From JBGSPQ01 sp964346765 (GTDB lineage Bacteria; Patescibacteriota; Gracilibacteria; UBA1369): a stretch of DNA of 6,658 nt. Below are positions 5,736 through 6,658 of the stretch, piece by piece. The notes beneath the pieces are model-generated. The model saw only the letters and a list, made by a program, of their open reading frames with translations, was not told the DNA's origin and did not search any database. A program made the position numbers and the translations under genes. Numbering within the stretch: position 1 is the stretch's first letter; each line of letters starts with the position of its first letter. Where the stretch lies: contig CAYFWB010000014.1 of the NCBI GenBank assembly GCA_964346765.1, positions 1-6,658 of the forward strand, written 5' to 3'.

Positions 5736-6605
5736 TCATTGCTTCTTTTTACTAATGGATAAATTGTTGTCTTCATTTAATTGCTTTGATTGTATGATTA
5801 TACCGCGTACAAAAAGCCCAAAAGGAATATAGCAAACCCACCCCATAAAAAAAATTACAATAAAGTCTTCTAACGGAAATGGTATATTAGCAACTATCGG
5901 CTGTAAAATAAAATAAATCAAAAGACCAACAAACAGCAGACTAGCCTGAAGGATTAACCCCGCTCCGACAACATATCCCAATGCTTTTTTTTGCCACAAA
6001 ATAACCCCAGCGATGATCCATATTGTTGAGGATATAAGATCCGCAAACTCTGTCGGTGGAAGCATTTTACCTGCAGCGAATGCTTTGATAATAATATCGC
6101 CTGCACGCAGTAAAAAAAGTGAACCCAGTATTATTAGAACGCCTGCGGTCAAGCGCACTGGGACTGCACCTGCGAGTTGATCCTTTATCTCAGGTAAATC
6201 TATCCGTCTAATTAGTCGAATAATCGCCGATACAGTAAATCCCACTATCGCAACATATAGTACAAACTGCAAAGTCATCGAATGAGCAGAAGCATAGGCG
6301 ATGTAATGATAGTTTATGACAAACAATGATCCTATCCAAAGAATAAGCCCGACCAATGAGCTCCGGCGAGTAAGGACATAACCCCCAACGAGCATCGGCA
6401 AAACAAACAAAAGGTTTAAAATATCAGTAGTAACGAATCCATTACGCAATTCTTCAATAGGATATAATGTGTGAGAAGCCAAAACACCAGAAATCGATGC
6501 TACTGCTACTAGTAAGGTGATTATGAACATCACTACATATTCACCTTTTAAGCTTTGTTTAAGCGGCAATGTGTTACTTAAGTTTGGTAATTTTTCCGTA
6601 TTCAT
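5736..6605 (-). CDS. Multi-pass membrane protein of unknown function
   Basis: I do not recognise a characterised family. The 289-residue frame is intact and strongly hydrophobic. Likely membrane helices lie at about residues 23-44, 59-79, 84-104, 110-132, 150-169, 189-204, 209-236 and 247-268, eight in total. They are separated by short basic loops such as TRRSS (79-83) and RLIRRID (130-136). The N terminus (1-20) is polar without a cleavable signal pattern, and the C terminus is a charged tail ending SKKKQ. No transporter signature, catalytic motif or cofactor-binding motif is evident. All Trp codons are TGG. The start is the first ATG after the attC-like core at the right edge, 42 bases from it, with a weak purine tract GAAGA upstream. 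No promoter is obvious in that leader, so expression may depend on a neighbouring cassette. It occupies its own cassette. Confidence 0.8.
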   Translation of the reverse strand: MNTEKLPNLSNTLPLKQSLKGEYVVMFIITLLVAVASISGVLASHTLYPIEELRNGFVTTDILNLLFVLPMLVGGYVLTRRSSLVGLILWIGSLFVINYHYIAYASAHSMTLQFVLYVAIVGFTVSAIIRLIRRIDLPEIKDQLAGAVPVRLTAGVLIILGSLFLLRAGDIIIKAFAAGKMLPPTEFADLISSTIWIIAGVILWQKKALGYVVGAGLILQASLLFVGLLIYFILQPIVANIPFPLEDFIVIFFMGWVCYIPFGLFVRGIIIQSKQLNEDNNLSISKKKQ

Positions 6606-6644
6606 TTCTTCACATCTTCTTTATTTTTGCTGTCGGGGCATGTC

Positions 6645-6658
6645 GCATAACGTTCCGC
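6645..6658 (-). other. attC-like half-site at the right edge
   Basis: GCATAACGTTCCGC begins a site that continues beyond the window. ATAACGTTCC is identical to the left arm of site 1 (154-163). On the minus strand it supplies the GTTATGC core that opens the membrane protein cassette. Confidence 0.5.

Overview
The window reads as part of a bacterial gene-cassette array of the chromosomal-integron type. No integrase gene, taxonomic marker or RNA gene is present, so the host cannot be named. The base composition is moderately AT-rich. All five recognisable genes or gene remnants between the ends lie on the minus strand. The stretches between them carry a recurring pair of short motifs: ATAACG with a following TYC-rich arm on the left, and a CCxGTGTTAT-type arm on the right. 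Read on the minus strand these become ATAAC...GTTAT, the outer core layout of integron attC recombination sites. Calling them attC sites is an inference from repetition, position and partial dyad symmetry; no search was possible.

Layout from right to left, which is the direction of transcription. Half an attC-like site sits at the right edge (about 6645-6658), followed by a cassette with an unknown eight-helix membrane protein (5736-6605). Next come a compact hairpin site (5662-5695) and a 105-bp ORF-less segment with 18-bp near-perfect inverted ends (5563-5667). Then comes a toxin-antitoxin cassette: a RelE/HigB-type toxin killed by a TGG-to-TGA change (5182-5478) and an intact HI1420-type antitoxin (4874-5179). 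A long attC-like site (4672-4828) leads into a cassette of about 4.1 kb. This holds the tail of a type I restriction locus: a 5'-truncated AlbA_2/GHKL-type ATP-binding protein gene (3944-4735), an intact rhuM (2913-3947) and an hsdR remnant (665-2920). These three overlap by 4 and 8 bp, as in a translationally coupled operon. Another attC-like site (502-590) precedes a Nudix-like remnant (255-469), then a further site (152-238). At the left edge are a core half-site and a strong leftward promoter with a palindromic operator, which look like the start of a second toxin-antitoxin-type cassette.

Functionally, the nuclease and toxin activities are broken while the accompanying RhuM and antitoxin frames remain open. 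HsdR carries two nonsense codons, two frame changes, an in-frame loss of helicase domain 2 and a probable catalytic Asp-to-Asn change. The hsdM and hsdS genes are not in the window, and the ATP-binding gene begins abruptly at an attC-like core. The most unusual features are that in-gene cassette boundary, a good promoter plus ribosome binding site inside the same attC-like site, and the palindromic 105-bp element.
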